DNA of 64,000 bases from Dallia pectoralis (Eukaryota > Chordata > Actinopteri > Esociformes > Umbridae), in NCBI GenBank assembly GCA_029465975.1, contig CM055728.1, forward strand, positions 25,504,851 through 25,568,850, written 5' to 3'. Position numbers and translations under genes: made by a program. The notes beneath the pieces were generated by a model. It saw only the letters and a list, made by a program, of their open reading frames with translations, was not told the origin of the DNA and ran no database searches. Shown here one piece after another: positions 49,855 through 58,290 of this stretch (its first letter is position 1; each line of letters begins with the position of its first letter).

Positions 49855-52800
49855 AGTAGGCCTAAAGTACAAATCTATTCAGAGTTTACACATCCGGCTT
49901 CTGTTTTTAAGTGTTAGTTTCATTCTGTAAACTCCAAATGCTTCGCATAACTACAAGTTGAAAGACAAAGCATTACAGGTTTTAGGGTTAGGTGGTAAGC
50001 TTATGTTTTGCCCGTTTATATATGGATAGGATTGTTTTATGGGAATACATTTTCAGTCAAATGATCATTTGTACAGAATAAATAGATTTATATTGTAGAC
50101 ATATGATAAGGAGCCAAAACATTATGACCACCCGCAGCAGGTGTTGCAATTAAGGTTGCTCATATCCTCACAAGGGCACATGACAAGGCCTGAGTAGACT
50201 AGATGGTAAGAGAACAAACAGTTCTCCTAGCCAATGTGTTGGATGCAAGAGAAATGGGCGCGAGTAAAGACCTGAGCTACTTTGACAAGGGCCAAATTAT
50301 TTTGACCAGACAACTGGTTCAGAGCATCTCTGAGAGGGCAAGGCTTGTGGGGTGCTCCCGGTCAGCAGTGGTGAGTACCTACAGACAGTGGTCCCGGTCA
50401 GCAGTGGTGAGTACCTACTGACAGTGGTCCCGGTCAGCAGTGGTGAGTACCTACTGACAGTGGTCCCGGTCAGCAGTGGTGAGTACCTACTGACAGTGGT
50501 CCCGGTCAGCAGTGGTGAGTACCTACTGACAGTGGTCCCGGTCAGCAGTGGTGAGTACCTACTGACAGTGGTCCCGGTCAGCAGTGGTGAGTACCTACTG
50601 ACAGTGATTCAAGGAGAGACAAACCAACGACAGGGTGTTGCGCGCCCAAGGCTCATCGATGCACGAGAGCAACGGAGACTATCCGTCAGGTCCGAACCGA
50701 CAGAATGTCTAATGTGGCACAAGTCTCAGGAAATGTTAATGATGGTTATGGGAGGAACGTGTCAGAACCCACAATGCATCACACCCTGCTGCATATGAGG
50801 CTGTGGAGCTGTTGACCAATCAGAGGCTTCATGATGACCCTGTTCACCGTCAAAAATGCCTTCAATAAACACTAGAGCCCCTTGACTGTCCATCTGGATG
50901 TCCATTGGACACGTGACATCCACCTAAATATTGTTGCAGACCAGGTGCACCCCTTCATAGCCATGGTAATCATTGATGGCAGTGGCCTTTTTCAGCAGGA
51001 AAATGTCTCTTGCCACACCTTGCTCCTCCTCGCAACTCCCTGAACTCTTAGGATCTGCTGTTAATGCCTCGATGCCAGATACTGTTGGACACTTTTAAGT
51101 GTAATGTCATTAGGTCCTAATGTTTTGGCTCGTCAGTGTAAATGGATAATCAAATACGTTTTGTCGTCTTTATTATTTCTTCATTGTGGTTCTGTCTTGA
51201 ACAGGTTGCACAGGTAGGGGATGTTCCAACAGCAGCCAAAGGAGGAATGTCGATCCCACCACCTCCACCTCCAGCTCCAACGCCACCTAAGATGGAGGTT
51301 AAAGCAGAAATAGCAACCCAGCCTGTGACGAACACACCAAAGGAAGACCCAAAGGGTGCAGCTAAACAGCCAGCTGCCACCAAGCCTAAAGCCAGCTCAT
51401 TTGGGAAACTCTTCAGCAAAAAGGTTTGTCAATTCATACACTACGTGGACATTTGTATGAATTAGAATTCAATAATATAATGCCCACATTGTTATAGTCA
51501 GATTTGAACAGTTTAATGTTAATTCGAGGCACTGCTAAGCCTCAAGTCTAACAGTTAAGCTCACGGTGACCTCCATCATTTAATTTAACTGTATTACATT
51601 CATACATTTATTCTTGGTAATTTCTGGGTAATATATACAAACCCACACTATACAGAATGCTTCCCTTTCTCTGGAGAAAACAATTGATACAGAAACCAGA
51701 AGAAGCTGTCTTTTAATGTAAAACGTTCAGCAACGTGGAGTATAATTGCTGTTGTCATACTCAATGAGAAATAAAGAGACTTTTAAACTGGTCCGAAATC
51801 AGAGTCTGTGGACAACGGCCTACGTCTGCAACCAGTCATTAAATACAATCAACATCTGAAATAAGAGTCAAATAGTCTAATTCATTTACACCACAGTTGT
51901 TTCCTCACACAGAAACAACCCTTATAACACCAGACCAACTTACATCAGACTTTCAGACAGTCATGGTGACTTGCTGTGCGTCTCACCATAGATAGTTAGT
52001 GCCCTATTATGGAGTTACATTTGTCTCAAAAAGAACAAACAAAATGATTACTATTGCAACCAAAAAAATATGTATTGCAAACAAAAAAATAAATATTGCA
52101 TGCAAAACATCCACGAAAAGGTATCGAGATCTGCAAGAAATCAAAACGTTTTAAATGCAAAGACAAATGTATTGCAGTTTTTTTTCTATCTCTGCTTACG
52201 TTGCCATGGTTTTTGCTCTCTGCCTTTTTTTGTAGTTGCGAGTTCAGGTTTTTGCTCTCGGTTTCTTTTTTTGCAGTTGCAATTTTTTTTGATACAATTG
52301 TAACGTGTGGGCGGGGTTTAGATGACTTCCAAGAAGACGGGTCTCCATTGGTCAGCCGGATTTCGAGCAGTAGATTGCATTGTCACGATGGCTGGGCAGC
52401 CGGAACGTGGCTTTTTGCAGCCTCTGGTGGTATGCTCACAAACTCACTTTATAGTATTGGGTTTTGTTCCTAGACATTTTACATTTATACAGTATGTCTG
52501 CCTTCGTGACATAGACGAATGAAATTCAAAGAATGCAATCTACTGCTTGAAATCCGACTGACCAATGGAGACCCGTCTTCTTGGAAGTCATCTAAACCCC
52601 GCCCACACGTTACAATTGTGTCAAAAATTCACAACTGCAAAAAAGAAACCAAGAGCAAAAACCTGAACTCGCAACTGCTAAAAAAGACCGAGAGCAAAAA
52701 CCATGTCAACGTAAGCAGAAGTAGAAAAAAAACTGCAATACATTTTTCTTTGCATTTAAAATGTTTTGATTTCTTGTGGATCTCGATACATTTTCGTGGA

Positions 52801-55800
52801 TGTTCTGGATTCAATATTTATTTTTTTGTTTGCAATACATGTTTTTTGGTTGCAATAGTAATCATTTTGTTTGTTCTTTTTGAGACAAATTTAACTCCAT
52901 TCCCTATTGCCCCGGTCCATCTCAACACCATTCTGCTTTTCTACAGACAGTAGAGACAATGAAGCCCCAGCCAGTTCTTGAAGTCCAGGTAAAAGCTGAG
53001 AACAACTTTAGCATTCACCCGTCCACACTTCCACCTTCTTCTCTTGGGATGCATGGTGAAAATTAAAAGTCTCAAGTTACTTTACAAGATTCTACTGCAC
53101 TGAGTCATAATTGCAGTATGGATCTCTGATTTAACTCCCAAATACCGTGGCACATCATCTCTTTCATCTCTGTCTTATCAGTTCGGTGGGTTCGTGTTGC
53201 TTTCAGGTGGCGGACTTTAGTTTCTGATAGACACAAACACCCCCTGTAAATTGTGATAATGGTTCAGGATCAAGTGTTTGTTTCTGGTGTTTTGACTGAG
53301 AAGGTAGATGCTTCAAAGACCGCAACACTGGAGGCCTCTGCCAAGCCAGAACCATCACCACCTGCATCGGGGGAGGACAAAAAAGCCACTTCAGCCAAAG
53401 CTACTTCTAATACCTCCGCTTCCCATTTCAACCCCAAGGTAAGGCTGAGATAGATACTGTTTCCACATGTTGGTTCCCAATGGGAATGACATATGAAATT
53501 GAATTGTGTAAAAGCTGAACATTTGTGAACGTGACAAAAATAACGCAATGGTGTGATAATTTGAGGAACTGCTTAACCGAATGGTCTCAAAAGTCCAGAC
53601 GGCCTCAACAAGTGGAGTCCAAATCCTCAAGAAACCTTTCAAAGGGGTAAATGGAAATATCTGCCAGCGAGTGTGAAATTAACAAGACCTCGTTAAATTG
53701 AGCTTATGCTGGTGTTACTAATTCACACAACATTTTGCACTCTGTAGTCACCCAAAACACTTTATTTATTACATTTCATTATGCAACCTCCTGGTTCATA
53801 GCATCAATTGAGCTTTCCTATTAGTTAATTGTGTTGTGCAATCAACACATTTATGTTGGAGAGGATATGTCATAATACGGCGTCAGATTTAGCCAAGGAT
53901 CCTCCAAAACAAAAGGATTTCAAAAGTGTATATGTATGATGAAATTTGATCAATTTTGATTCATTTGGTATGATCCATTTAGTATGATCCATTTAGTATG
54001 ATCTATTTAGTATGATCCATTGAGTATTATTTATTTAATATGATCCATTAAGACTGATCCATTAAGACTGATCCATTTTGGTCTGATCCATTTTGGTATG
54101 ATCCATTTTGGTATGATCCATTTTGGTATGATCCATTTTGATATAATCCATTTTGGTATGATATATTACTTTCGTTACATTATATCGGATTCTTTCTATA
54201 TTAACTTCTCTAGAGAATTCTCTAAAGTGTTTTAAATATGTTACAAATCTGCAAATTGAACGACCATCTTACTAACTTGCAAAACGTTTGATATGTTACA
54301 AATTCCAGGACTAATGTTACAATTAGGTATCCATTTGTCACCCTAAAAGTAACAGTTACATTTTGGAAAGACTTATCCCCCATCAACAATACTAAGAAAC
54401 ATACCGTCTAATCTAAAATCATCACTGCTACAAGTGGCTTTTCTAAATATAACATATTATGCTCATTTTAGTCTCCCAGTAAATCATACCAAACTTAACA
54501 CATACTAATTTTAGAGTCAAACATTTATATATATATATATATATATATGCATATATATACTATATTGCATCTGGTCTATGACACCAGGGTGTCAGTAGGC
54601 ATGAAATCTGTTCTTATTCATCAGGCTGCTGATCCCAAAAAGGAAGCCCCTGCCCCAGCTGCAGAGGTCATAGCTGGCCCAAGTGTAGCCAAGGAGGAAT
54701 CAAAGATCCCAGAAGCCCCTGCAGTGAACAACAAGCCTGTGTCTGGGCCCCCCGAGAATGTAGAGAATACCCCCGTTCACTCTAAGAGGCTGGAGAAGAG
54801 GAACTCCATCAATTTGTTCTTCAAAAACCTGGTAGGCTAAACAAGCTAACCACACGCTTAATCACCACTGGAGGACCCAGACTCACTATAAGGATCAGAA
54901 TATCATACTGACATTTTAAAAGCTAGTATTTTGCTAGTTTTGTGTAAGAACGTTTTTTAAGTCAAGAAATGCGATGGAACTGCTGGGTTTTGAGTCAAAG
55001 AAATGATCTGGGTTAAGGGCTCTAGGCAATCCCATCTGCCAATTCGGAGCTATATATTTACTGTCTTTCAAAAGTATGCACCCCCTTGGAACTTTATCCT
55101 TTTAATGTTGTTTTAACATGGTTTTAAAGTGCTAGACATTGGCAAAAACGTGTAGAAAGTCCATAATGTCAAAGTGAGGAATAAAATATACAAATTGTTG
55201 TAAATTCAAATACACATATAAAATGGACGGTGCATTAATAGGTTTTCCCTTTCTATTTAGGAAGAACCTTTGGCAGAAATTGCAGTACATTTATTTGGAT
55301 TTGGAAGTCTCTGTCAGCTTTGCACATCGGGACACAATTATTTTTAGCTCATTCTTCTTTGCAAAATGACTTCACGTCAAGTTGGATGGTGACCTTTGAT
55401 AAACACCAGTTTTTAGCTCTTGCCACACATTCTCAATTAGATTGAGGTTGAGGATTTGAAATCCTCTGAAACATATTTAATTCCCACAGGTGGACACCAT
55501 TTTGATCAACTGATTTTTTGACTTTGAAAATCAATTGGTTGTACACAGGCTCATTTAGGATGTCAAGGCAAAGGTGATGAATACATGTGCAATTAGATAT
55601 CTTTTGTTTTATATAATGTAAATAATTAACAACAATTTGCTAAATGTATCCCTCACTTTGACAATACATATGTTTGTGTTAATCGGTGGCAGAAACTCAC
55701 TAAAATGTAGAATATTCCTAATGGTCCAATACGTTTGAGAGGCAGTATTACTAGTAAGGTATTTCAGATGTCAAAGGAAAATAATGTATTGTCAAAAAGT

Positions 55801-55983
55801 CATATGTTCAAGTATTTTCAAAACTCTTCAATGAAATATATATTTTTTCAGCACATGTTAAGCCAATATATATTTTCGTGAAAGTTTTAACTTAATAATA
55901 AATGAAATGTCCCGTTTCTTTTCTAACAGGGGAAACGCCAGACAGATGCAGGAGCACCAACAGAACCAGAGAAGGCCAAATAA
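42003..55983 (+). CDS. bcas1: bcas1 homologue (brain-enriched myelin-associated protein), gene span
   Basis: Main form joins 42003-42029, 42244-42328, 43276-43628, 46599-46763, 49252-49311, 49768-49806, 51205-51423, 52947-52988, 53301-53438, 54625-54831 and 55930-55983, about 462 aa. BCAS1 (NABC1) in mammals is an oligodendrocyte-lineage and amplified-in-cancer protein, largely disordered. Shared marks are the MGN start with a myristoylation-type context (MGNENS), acidic Pro/Glu-rich linkers, and short exon-end motifs such as MNFFKTL (human SFFKTLV), SFGKLFSKK (human GKLFWKK) and NLFFKNL. The GKRQTD ending resembles human KR...QTD. From exon 3 on, introns are phase 0. Position next to pfdn4 supports the call. 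Small exons (49768, 52947) and the start of exon 53301 are less sure. Confidence 0.88.
42244..42328 (+). CDS. bcas1: bcas1 coding exon 2
   Basis: Acceptor TTTTACCCTTAG and donor GCCA|GTAAGT bound 85 bases (TDQPHEKSENGGMNGHAV...). It ends in phase 1, and the next exon supplies CT to make Thr. Confidence 0.88.
42329..43275 (+). other. bcas1 intron 2
   Basis: No further exon or element is recognised in this 947-base intron. The 64-aa frame at 42803-42997 looks like chance. Confidence 0.6.
43276..43628 (+). CDS. bcas1: bcas1 coding exon 3
   Basis: Acceptor GTGAACCAG, donor GCT|GTAAGT; 353 bases, phase 1 to 0. It encodes a Pro/Glu/Ser-rich disordered stretch with a basic amphipathic patch KGSIFKLLKKKAKAPP, the first of the recurring F-x-K-L type motifs of this protein. 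Confidence 0.92.
43874..44833 (+). CDS. bcas1: bcas1 alternative terminal exon
   Basis: Acceptor TTATTACAAAG ends at 43873 in phase 0, matching exon 3. The frame then codes 319 residues to TAG at 44831-44833, with AATAAA at 44870. Spliced to exon 3 it gives a 474-aa form. It starts ETGEG, while the alternative next exon starts ETLAED, so both keep the same first two residues. The protein is acidic with a Glu/Leu-rich helix (EELEELEQIADLLEEG, about residues 115-135 of the exon), contains ETQTKA (an LC8-type TQT motif), and ends in a Thr/Ile-rich strand (GGTIYITITVSLGER). I recognise no known domain. It could also be a separate gene's exon, but no promoter or other partner exon is seen. Confidence 0.75.
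   Translation, partial: ETGEGIISLSSSIEPDWEILKAPRLFPLPQPITTLYPAAECERPSLTDLREADAIEMTTETLEEQLTDKSISPKDCISPPKQESTDMAIGEEVTGDSVKESTESEDILEDIAEELEELEQIADLLEEGAAIESATAEELESSTTSTEKSTLESACLPQMTEELQEILGTTESKQSDPRPLKKEKCSSLYVVLAKCGSKSSHAKASDEEFAFESQETQTKAVYADEATKSEDICLSEEPVAGEKQDYYEYEDKRISASFPKDATASLRLLGHLQSACMKIMKESPYRPVSVEAGWSTEGGTIYITITVSLGERTSESKPK
44870..44875 (+). terminator. Poly(A) signal AATAAA after the alternative terminal exon
   Basis: Canonical AATAAA lies 37 bases after the stop of the 43874-44833 exon. It is followed about 15-25 bases later by the GT-rich text TGTTGATATTTG. This supports transcript ends here. Confidence 0.7.
44876..46598 (+). other. bcas1 intron after the alternative terminal exon
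   Basis: 1.7 kb of AT-rich unique sequence with no recognised exon or repeat. The small frames at 45655-46401 have no support. Confidence 0.55.
46599..46763 (+). CDS. bcas1: bcas1 coding exon 4 (main form)
   Basis: Acceptor GGTTGCCTTTAG and donor CTG|GTAAGT bound 55 codons in phase 0: acidic ETLAED...EESIPFLENLEE, ending ASVMNFFKTL. The last ten residues align with human BCAS1 NSIMSFFKTLV across the same exon junction. Confidence 0.93.
46764..47867 (+). other. bcas1 intron 4, left part
   Basis: Mostly unique. At 47105-47215 the phrase TACTGTAGCGTTGTCAGTTA occurs twice in tandem. Around 47650-47845 the text ACACTTTATTTTCGAGAGCC and AACCTAAACCTAACCTTAAC resembles a dispersed fish repeat of unknown family. 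Confidence 0.5.
47868..49142 (+). mobile_element. Tc1-like element expanded by its own minisatellite
   Basis: The left part (47868-48120) matches the N-terminal region of a fish Tc1 transposase by eye (GCGGAAGCGTCTAGGAGCAA; AGAATGGTTGACCATGCAAA; ACAGAGCGGGGCGGCCGTGT). The right part (48845-49142) is its 3' end, with PDLNPI-type coding (GCCTGACCTCAACCCCATTA) and the terminus GTGTCCACATACTTTTGGCC. The catalytic middle is deleted, and between the two ends lies a 36-bp array made from the transposase frame TTEFQTASGSNI. The element is in sense with bcas1. The left terminal repeat was not identified. Confidence 0.82.
48115..48838. repeat. Minisatellite, 36-bp unit, about 20 copies, from Tc1 transposase
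   Basis: The unit contains GGGTTCCAAACTGCCTCTGG then TAGTAACATCACCACA, reading TGFQTASGSNIT (12 codons). The first unit (ACAGAGTTCCAAACTGCCTC) continues the transposase frame from the left, and the last unit reads into AACATCAGCACAAGAACTG, the next transposase codons (ISTRT). Shortened copies (ACATCACTCCAAACTGCC) lie mainly at 48290-48310 and 48605-48740. Open frames on both strands are by-products. Confidence 0.95.
49252..49311 (+). CDS. bcas1: bcas1 coding exon 5
   Basis: Acceptor TGTTTCTCAG and donor CAG|GTAAAC bound 20 codons in phase 0 (VTPTKKTKQDSATPDVTTDQ). With exon 4 it reads FFKTL-VTPTKK, close to human FFKTLVSPNK. Confidence 0.9.
49312..49767 (+). other. bcas1 intron 5
   Basis: 456 bases of unique sequence with an A-rich run near 49358-49368. 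No element is recognised. Confidence 0.6.
49768..49806 (+). CDS. bcas1: bcas1 coding exon 6 (small)
   Basis: Acceptor GTTGTTGTCAG and donor ACT|GTGAGT bound 13 codons in phase 0 (QTQKEAHPTATPT). A start three bases later is possible (CAGCAG). The assignment rests on splice sites and phase, not on homology. Confidence 0.65.
50108..51140 (+). mobile_element. Tc1-like element with inverted termini in bcas1 intron 6
   Basis: Termini are inverted: GGAGCCAAAACATTATGACC near 50109 and GTCATTAGGTCCTAATGTTTTGGCTC read inward from 51140. Plus-strand transposase blocks are RLVGCSRSAVVSTYRQW (helix-turn-helix), then RQGVARPRLIDAREQRRLSV, and near 50925-51030 NIVADQVHPF and DGSGLFQQENVSCHT (degenerate catalytic block). 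The centre is deleted and broken, so it is inactive. It is in sense with bcas1. Confidence 0.88.
50357..50606. repeat. Minisatellite, 36-bp unit, 7 copies, from Tc1 helix-turn-helix
   Basis: The unit is CCCGGTCAGCAGTGGTGAGT plus ACCTACTGACAGTGGT. The first copy continues the transposase codons GCSRSAVVSTYRQW, and the array then leaves into GACAAACCAACGACAGGGTG, the next transposase block. The repeated word CAGTGGT at both ends of the unit could have seeded the first duplication. Each unit contains a donor-like GGTGAGTA on the bcas1 sense strand. Confidence 0.95.
51205..51423 (+). CDS. bcas1: bcas1 coding exon 7, proline-rich
   Basis: Acceptor TCTTGAACAG and donor AAG|GTTTGT bound 73 codons in phase 0. 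It holds a polyproline run (SIPPPPPPAPTPPKME), a possible SH3 or profilin ligand, and ends KASSFGKLFSKK, which matches human BCAS1 LPLGKLFWKK at the same exon end. Confidence 0.92.
51424..52946 (+). other. bcas1 intron 7
   Basis: Unique sequence to about 52001, then a large foldback element to 52901. The frames at 52070-52953 lie in the inverted repeat and are not genes. Confidence 0.8.
52002..52908. mobile_element. Foldback (long inverted-repeat) element in bcas1 intron 7
   Basis: A left arm at 52009-52381 and a right arm at 52532-52900 are inverted copies of about 370 bases, separated by a ~150-base loop. For example ATGGAGTTA at 52009 pairs with TAACTCCAT at 52900, and CCATTGGTCAG near 52355 pairs with CTGACCAATGG near 52558. 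Both sides are flanked by CCCTATT (52002-52008 and 52902-52908), a 7-bp (perhaps 8-bp) target-site duplication. There is no transposase. The loop holds GATGGCTGGGCAGCCGGAAC. It resembles foldback or TIR-rich MITE elements; the superfamily is not assigned. Confidence 0.9.
52947..52988 (+). CDS. bcas1: bcas1 coding exon 8 (small)
   Basis: Acceptor GCTTTTCTACAG and donor CAG|GTAAAAG bound 14 codons in phase 0 (TVETMKPQPVLEVQ). It is supported by splice sites and phase. It begins only 46 bases after the end of the foldback element. Confidence 0.75.
53301..53438 (+). CDS. bcas1: bcas1 coding exon 9
   Basis: The donor AAG|GTAAGG is good and the frame KVDASKTATLEASAKPEP...SHFNPK is phase 0. The acceptor is uncertain: GTTTTGACTGAG at 53300, GAGAAG at 53303, or TGGTTCAG at 53267; all keep frame. 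It is a Ser/Ala/Pro-rich linker like the rest of the protein. Confidence 0.75.
53439..54624 (+). other. bcas1 intron 9 with a 15-bp repeat patch
   Basis: Besides the repeat at 53966-54160 and a (TA)n at 54527-54557, no element is recognised. A 48-base phase-0 candidate exon (53600-53647) is listed under rejected items. Confidence 0.7.
53966..54160. repeat. Degenerate 14-16-bp tandem repeat (TATGATCCATTTNGG)
   Basis: About 13 diverged copies of TATGATCCATTTTGG or TATGATCCATTTAG are strung together, with variants AAGACTGATCCATT. Left copies are of the AG type and right copies of the GG type. Confidence 0.88.
54625..54831 (+). CDS. bcas1: bcas1 coding exon 10
   Basis: Acceptor TTATTCATCAG and donor CTG|GTAGGC bound 69 codons in phase 0 (AADPKKEAPAPAAE...). 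It ends KRLEKRNSINLFFKNL, matching human BCAS1 RPEKRQQSLGGFFKGL near its C-terminus. Confidence 0.93.
54832..55929 (+). other. bcas1 intron 10 with a Tc1-like non-coding remnant
   Basis: Most of the intron is the Tc1-like remnant at about 55061-55749. The flanks show no other structure. Confidence 0.7.
55061..55749 (+). mobile_element. Decayed Tc1-like element (left-end type)
   Basis: The left end CTGTCTTTCAAAAGTATGCA then CCCCCTTGGAACTTT, and phrases such as GGAAGAACCTTTGGCAGAAAT and CTTGCCACACATTCTCAATT, match by eye a fish Tc1-like family with long non-coding ends. The right end (TTTGAGAGGCAGTATTA) is roughly inverted to the left. No transposase frame survives. Confidence 0.7.
55930..55983 (+). 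CDS. bcas1: bcas1 last coding exon
   Basis: Acceptor CTTTTCTAACAG leads to GKRQTDAGAPTEPEKAK and TAA at 55981-55983. Phase 0 fits exon 10 (FFKNL-GKRQTD), like human FFKGL-GPKRM. An ATTAAA at 56075-56080 is a possible poly(A) signal. Confidence 0.92.
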   Translation, partial: GKRQTDAGAPTEPEKAK

Positions 55984-57807
55984 AAAGGAAATGCCACTTA
56001 ATGCAACTTAAAATCACCTGGAAATGAACTTTTGATTTGTCAAATACATCTTTGTTAAACTGATCGCTGTGATGATTAAAGCAAGTTGTTGAGGGACAGA
56101 GGTTAAACTGTAGGCTGGCTGTGGTTTAGTCTGTGTGCAGGATTTAAGAAAGTTGTCTGTTGTGAACAAGGTAATATATATTTGTTGTTTTAAAGGTTTG
56201 ATAGGTAGAGGAAGTAGTGTACTTTGTGACTTATTTCCTAAAGCTTGTGCTTCAAACATGATCTCTATTTTCCTGTAAATTATACATTTACAATGGTTTT
56301 GGTCAATTAATACACTGGTTCTAACAATCTAATGCAATATATAACTTAATGCTTTATTTTTTCACTTTGTTTACGTACATAAATAGTCTGATAGGCCTTA
56401 AAATACATGAAATGCTTTCACATACGTTTAAAGAATGGTTTGGAGAAGAGTTGCACAAAACTCTATACTTTCATTTTGATTTATCATTATTAAACATGCA
56501 ATGAAGGTCTTAGTGAAATGGTGGCAATTCTTGCCAAGATATTTAGATTTTCCCTAAACATGTGCACTTTACAGTGTACTTTTTTTAAGCAACTATGCAC
56601 AGATGCAAATATTTGTGAAATACTACATTGTGATTAGAATCCTACATGGAGAGACATCTCAATTATTACATTTGTTGTACAAGTAAACTACACAGGACAT
56701 TTGGAGTCTACAGCTTACACAATGCGGTCAGGAGTGATATTTGATTAACTGAGAATGGTAGTTAGCTGTCCTACATAAAAAAAAATCAAGGATGGTAATA
56801 GAGATTGGTCTCAGATTCCTAATTCATAATTCAAGTCTCACACATATAGTGCAACTTTTTCATTTTTTAATTTATCTTCGGTGAATGATTCTTCATGCTA
56901 CAGAGATGTGGCATACACATTATTACACGGATTTGCCAATTAATGGACAAAGGTTGTTAACATCTTTCAAATTGGTACCTAAGACAAAATGGCTGCTATT
57001 CACCATGTTCTGGTTCATGGATGAATATCAATCAAGGATATTTTCATATAGTATCGCCTATTGTAAACAATGTCAAGCCTCAACATGGACATTCAGATCA
57101 TCCAATGGGTGGCACTGTAACTGGCACATGTTTATGTAGCGTCATCTGTTTGAATCAAAGTGATGATATTTGGCACACACGCTTAGGGATATGTATATTG
57201 CTTAGCCATGAGATACCACTGGTACAGTTTTGACTAGACTTGGGTGAATTTGTCTTGTCATAGAAATTCCACATTTACCAAATTACTCTGATTGGACCGG
57301 GGTTTAGGGTGGGGGTCATTAATTTGTGTGTGGCAACATGGCACTCTTGTGTTGGTTTTTATTTGATTGCACTTCTTTGCATACATTATAGGTGCCTGCA
57401 TGAAAGCATATTGATTTTGGTGATGATGTCAATTTATTTCTGTATCTATCTTGACTGAGTCTGCGAATAGATCCCTTCCTGTGTCAACGTTCACCAATAT
57501 TCATTGATACTAACATACTATTTGTGTATTAAATCTATATTTCTGTAACTGTTTAAAGACAATACGTTTTGTTTCCTTGTTCCTTGAATCAATAATTTTA
57601 TTTTTATTTTGTGTGAATTAAGATTGACGTGACCCAACAAGTTTGTCTAGTCGAATCACTCAAGTAGGTAAGTGAAGTTGTCTTGACTGTTTTAGGCCAC
57701 ACCTCATTGAAAATATATTGGAAAAAAAACACTAACTAGCAACATTGTTAATCATCCAATCAACAAAGATTTATTTTGTATGGCATTGATCGCATTATCA
57801 ATAATAC
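55984..57807. other. bcas1 3' flank, no further gene
   Basis: The start is the bcas1 3' UTR. The frames at 56014-56259, 56885-57139 and 57021-57233 show no domain. No array is seen. Confidence 0.5.
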
Positions 57808-58290
57808 AGTGCCCTAGGAATGTATTTACACCTGGTCATTAATGCTGATCCAGAGCTCACAGAACCTCAGACTGGGGTGATGATTTGTCTTTTAACACAA
57901 ATGTCAACGCTGGAGTTGTTTTGTGACAAATCTCTTCATGTCCTAGAGTGGAACAGCAAACGACTAGAATTAAACCCTGTAGAACATCTGTTGACACATC
58001 TGAAGTTTGCACTTCACCGACATCCAGTACAACCTGACAGAGCTTGCTAGCAAGATTAGAGGAATCGGCCCAAAACCAGTTGTGCAAAATTGGTTGCGAC
58101 CCAAGAAAACTTGAAGCTGTCATTGCCCCTCTACAAAGAACTGATGAATATTGTTAATATTTCTGATGAGGTTTGACAGTTAGACAAGTATAAATGAAGT
58201 CTATCACCCAACTTTCTCCACAAGAATTTGGAGAATGAGAAAGGGTCTGAATACCATGTAAATTCGCCATAATGATTCATAGCAGAAATT
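57808..58290 (+). mobile_element. Internally deleted Tc1-like element
   Basis: The left end ACAGTGCCCTAGGAATGTAT is the typical Tc1 terminus of the family whose 3' tail is also seen at 31256-31490. It jumps directly into the distal transposase: CCTCAGACTGGGGTGATGAT, a frame reading NPVEHLLTHLKFALHRHPVQ, then PDRA, CCCAAGAAAACTTGAAGCTG, and the tail AAGGGTCTGAATACC. The first two thirds of the gene are missing. Confidence 0.82.

Larger units (their letters stand above)
49807..51204 (+). other. bcas1 intron 6
   Basis: A (TA)n run lies at about 49816-49850, followed by unique sequence and then a Tc1-like element at 50108-51140. Confidence 0.8.

Noticed and set aside
52070..52953. Frames of 61-144 aa in bcas1 intron 7
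   Set aside because: They lie in the arms of the foldback element and mirror each other on opposite strands.
53600..53647. Possible additional 48-base bcas1 exon (TASTSGVQILKKPFKG)
   Set aside because: It has AG before, GT after and phase 0, and KKPFKG is faintly like the family motifs, but the polypyrimidine tract is poor and there is no homology support. RNA-seq junctions would decide.
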